This document shows, in pieces, positions 6,760-6,847 of a DNA stretch of 6,847 bases (position 1 is its first letter; each line of letters begins with the position of its first letter). The translations under genes were made by a program, and so were the position numbers. The stretch lies in contig MKRS01000545.1 of NCBI GenBank assembly GCA_001897035.1, positions 1 to 6,847 on the forward strand, read 5' to 3'. The notes beneath the pieces are model-generated. The model had not been told where the DNA came from and did no database searches. It saw only the letters and a program-made list of their open reading frames with translations. The stretch is from Bacteroidales bacterium 45-6. Its GTDB lineage: Bacteria; Bacteroidota; Bacteroidia; Bacteroidales; Dysgonomonadaceae.

Positions 6760-6847
6760 TTTGTTTTGATGCCAATAAATTAGGGACGTTATGAAATTTT
6801 ATTATTTGTAGCGGACTTCTCCTCCTTTCTGAGATCGTCCTGTCGGA

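Overview
The window reads as a housekeeping stretch from a member of the Bacteroidota, most likely the order Bacteroidales. The reasons are the gene order (a run of parvulin/SurA-family periplasmic chaperones, then an OstA/LptA-like protein, then mutL), the style of the proteins (a lipoprotein signal ending LAGC, a SurA signal peptide apparently cut before Gln), start sites with little or no Shine-Dalgarno sequence, and matches to the Bacteroidota -7 promoter box TAnnTTTG. Genus or species cannot be resolved from the sequence. This placement is inference from recognised families; no search was run.

Layout, all main genes on the + strand: (1) positions 2-313, the 3' end of a PpiC/SurA-type peptidyl-prolyl isomerase gene cut by the left edge; (2) 314-528, a non-coding gap with a good candidate promoter (428-458) and two small hairpins; (3) 529-1410, a lipoprotein related to SurA/PpiC proteins but without recognisable parvulin catalytic motifs; (4) 1517-2968, a SurA-like isomerase/chaperone with one canonical parvulin domain and a degenerate second one; (5) 3039-4670, an OstA/LptA-like exported protein; (6) 4752-6620, complete mutL; (7) 6621-6847, a non-coding tail with a possible 21-codon minus-strand micro-ORF behind a promoter-like sequence, and possibly the 3' end of a minus-strand gene entering from the right edge.

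Together, genes 1, 3, 4 and 5 make a plausible outer-membrane biogenesis cluster. The chaperones would escort unfolded beta-barrel proteins and lipoproteins across the periplasm, and the OstA-like protein would help carry lipopolysaccharide to the outer membrane. MutL does an unrelated job (mismatch repair), but it lies 81 bases downstream in the same orientation and is probably co-transcribed with ostA.

No mobile element, CRISPR array, tRNA, rRNA or evidently novel multi-gene system is visible. The points most worth a second look are the loss of endonuclease motifs in MutL, the catalytically degenerate lipoprotein between two other chaperone genes, and the micro-ORF after mutL.
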